From the NCBI GenBank assembly GCA_964581115.1, contig CAZOMY010000016.1, positions 1 to 64,000 on the forward strand: DNA of 64,000 bases. The letters are read 5' to 3'. Made by a program: the position numbers and the translations under genes. This DNA is from 2-02-FULL-55-14 sp964581115. Lineage in GTDB: Bacteria > Bacteroidota > Ignavibacteria > UBA10030. How positions within the stretch are numbered: position 1 is the stretch's first letter; each line of letters opens with the position of its first letter. Below, in pieces: positions 62,997 through 64,000 of this stretch. A model generated the notes under the pieces. It saw only the letters and a program-made list of their open reading frames with translations. It was not told the origin of the DNA and ran no database searches.

Positions 62997-63522
62997 GAAG
63001 CCATCCAAACAGCGTCCGGTCTTGCTGGCCGGACTTGTCATCGCCGCTGTCTCAGGACTTCCCGGCTTGAGTTTCATCAACTGCTGTTGCTGTGCCGGGA
63101 TCATCGCGGGCGGTGCGCTCGGGACCTATCTTCATCGCCAGGACTACCATCCCGATCATCCACCGATGGAATCATCCGACGCTCTGATCGTGGGGCTGTT
63201 GGCCGGTCTCGTCGGCGCTGTGGGTGCGACGATCCTGTCGACGCTGGTTGCTCTGGCGATGGGGCCGATCGAGAGCGAGTTCGTAATGGACTTCATGTCG
63301 AAGCTGTTGGACGGATTGGTCGAGAATGGATCGCTCCCGGCGGCGACGGCCGACGAGATCCTTCAGCAGATGGAAGACTCGATGTCGGATGTGCTCAGCC
63401 CCGTCACGATCTTGACCGGCTTCTTCTTCAATATCGTCATCTACCCGGTCTTCGGCATGCTCGGCGGACTCGTGGGGTACGGGCTTTTCAAACCTAAGCA
63501 GCCGACGGTTGCCGCGCGGTAG
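62989..63522 (+). CDS. Small membrane protein with a CCCC motif
   Basis: A 177-residue protein with four hydrophobic segments and a cysteine run at FINCCCCAGIIAGGALG in the first one. It resembles small membrane proteins common in Bacteroidota that carry a similar cysteine run near an N-terminal glycine-rich helix. It has a good AGGAG ribosome binding site and overlaps DUF2085. I do not know its role. Confidence 0.68.
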   Translation: MFEKPSKQRPVLLAGLVIAAVSGLPGLSFINCCCCAGIIAGGALGTYLHRQDYHPDHPPMESSDALIVGLLAGLVGAVGATILSTLVALAMGPIESEFVMDFMSKLLDGLVENGSLPAATADEILQQMEDSMSDVLSPVTILTGFFFNIVIYPVFGMLGGLVGYGLFKPKQPTVAAR

Positions 63523-63534
63523 CGGGGGACGGAG

Positions 63535-63597
63535 AGCAGAAGCCAGAGGCCAGAGACCAGAGGCCAGAGACCAGAGACCACGGGTCAGTGATCAGTA
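63535..63597. repeat. Heptamer array A6
   Basis: Nine 7-bp units in register: AGCAGAA, GCCAGAG, GCCAGAG, ACCAGAG, GCCAGAG, ACCAGAG, ACCACGG, GTCAGTG, ATCAGTA. It starts 12 bases after the TAG stop of the preceding gene and has the cleanest units of the six arrays. It would lie in the leader of the DUF4440 gene. Confidence 0.9.
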
Positions 63598-63624
63598 ACG
63601 AGTTCTTGGCGTCCAGGAGATCGT

Positions 63625-64000
63625 ATGATCAATATCCTCTTCGTTCTCATCATCACCTGGCTTCCTCAGAAAGATCCTCGAGAGATCGAGGTCCGCGCGG
63701 TGCTCGATGCTCAGGTTGAGGCCTGGAACCGTGGCGACATCTCCGGATACATGGCCGGCTATTGGCGATCGGAGAAGACGGTCTTTCTGAGCGACGGTTC
63801 CAAGACGCTGGGTTTCGATGAAGTGGCCGGTCGGTACGCGGCTCGATACCGAACGCGTGAAGACATGGGCATCCTCGCTTTTGAGGACCTCGAGGTGCGA
63901 TTCGTCGGTGCCACAACGGCGATCGCCCACGGGATCTGGCGACTTCGGCGCATGTCCGACGAACCATGGGGCCGGTTCACGCTGGTTATCGAGAAGAAGA
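63625..64000 (+). CDS. DUF4440/SnoaL-like protein, cut by the window end
   Basis: An open frame of 125 codons that reaches the window end without a stop. It begins MINILFVLIITWLP, a short hydrophobic leader that may be a signal sequence. The rest matches the NTF2-like DUF4440 pattern: VLDAQVEAWNRGDISGYMAGY, TVFLSDGSKTLGFDEV and AIAHGIWRLRR. The family usually runs to about 130-150 residues, so only a few residues are missing. The role is unknown. Heptamer array A6 lies just before it. Confidence 0.72.
   Translation, partial: MINILFVLIITWLPQKDPREIEVRAVLDAQVEAWNRGDISGYMAGYWRSEKTVFLSDGSKTLGFDEVAGRYAARYRTREDMGILAFEDLEVRFVGATTAIAHGIWRLRRMSDEPWGRFTLVIEKK

Overview
The window looks like a chromosomal segment of a high-GC bacterium of the FCB superphylum, somewhere in the Bacteroidota/Ignavibacteriota/Chlorobiota/Kapabacteria neighbourhood. 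Three things point there: a PorZ-like double-propeller protein with a type IX secretion C-terminal domain, a bacterial PUR-alpha protein, and a recurring promoter form TTG-N20-TAnnTT that resembles the Bacteroidota -33/-7 promoter. Coding density is very high, with many ATGA, GTGA and TAATG stop/start overlaps and no gene-free gap above about 220 bases. I saw no tRNA, rRNA, CRISPR array, prophage or intact insertion sequence. Bases 1-71 are AT-richer 3' flank of ahcY with no recognisable feature.

Layout. 72-4111 (minus): a sugar nucleotidyltransferase, metK, a four-helix-bundle (IVP/S23) gene bracketed by oppositely oriented heptamer arrays, and ahcY. 4258-9527 (plus): type 2 IPP isomerase, polyprenyl synthase, HPr, PTS enzyme I, phosphoglucose/phosphomannose isomerase. 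9555-14124 (plus): an envelope cluster (peptidase-propeller-barrel fusion, PQQ-propeller lipoprotein, PEGA protein). 14342-19154 (plus): Crp/Fnr regulator, PHP phosphoesterase, ribH, PorZ-like protein, PUR-alpha protein. 19363-26272 (plus): the classic DUF177-rpmF-plsX-fabHDG-acpP-fabF-rnc operon. 26296-31649 (plus): gcvP, a CoA-binding protein, a small POTRA-barrel protein, rsmE.

31862-44652 (minus) is the most unusual part. It is one long run that mixes the histidine degradation genes hutU, hutI, ftcD and fchA with signalling genes: a REC-kinase whose H-box lacks the usual histidine, an NtrC-type regulator, a SixA phosphohistidine phosphatase and a 1278-residue hybrid kinase with its own Hpt domain. 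A predicted RidA lipoprotein, a four-cysteine miniprotein and a DUF429 protein are also in the run. hutH and adenosine deaminase diverge from it at 44.8 kb, and the promoter gap carries a perfect 6-bp inverted repeat. The pathway is complete from histidine to 5,10-methenyl-tetrahydrofolate, and gcvP, thyX, folA, metK and ahcY also lie in the window, so one-carbon metabolism is a recurring theme.

46442-64000: add, an MBL-fold hydrolase, hflX, a BatA/VWA protein, a patatin-POTRA-barrel protein, a PDZ-membrane-GAF-PP2C phosphatase, a small unknown gene, marC, then on the minus strand an arginase-family protein, a Tat-signal subunit, a GMC oxidoreductase, thyX and folA, and finally a DUF2085 protein, a small membrane protein and a DUF4440 protein cut by the window end.

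A second layer is six short intergenic arrays of degenerate 7-bp units that differ in sequence but share the period. Most start at or just after a stop codon, and two flank the IVP gene in inverted orientation.
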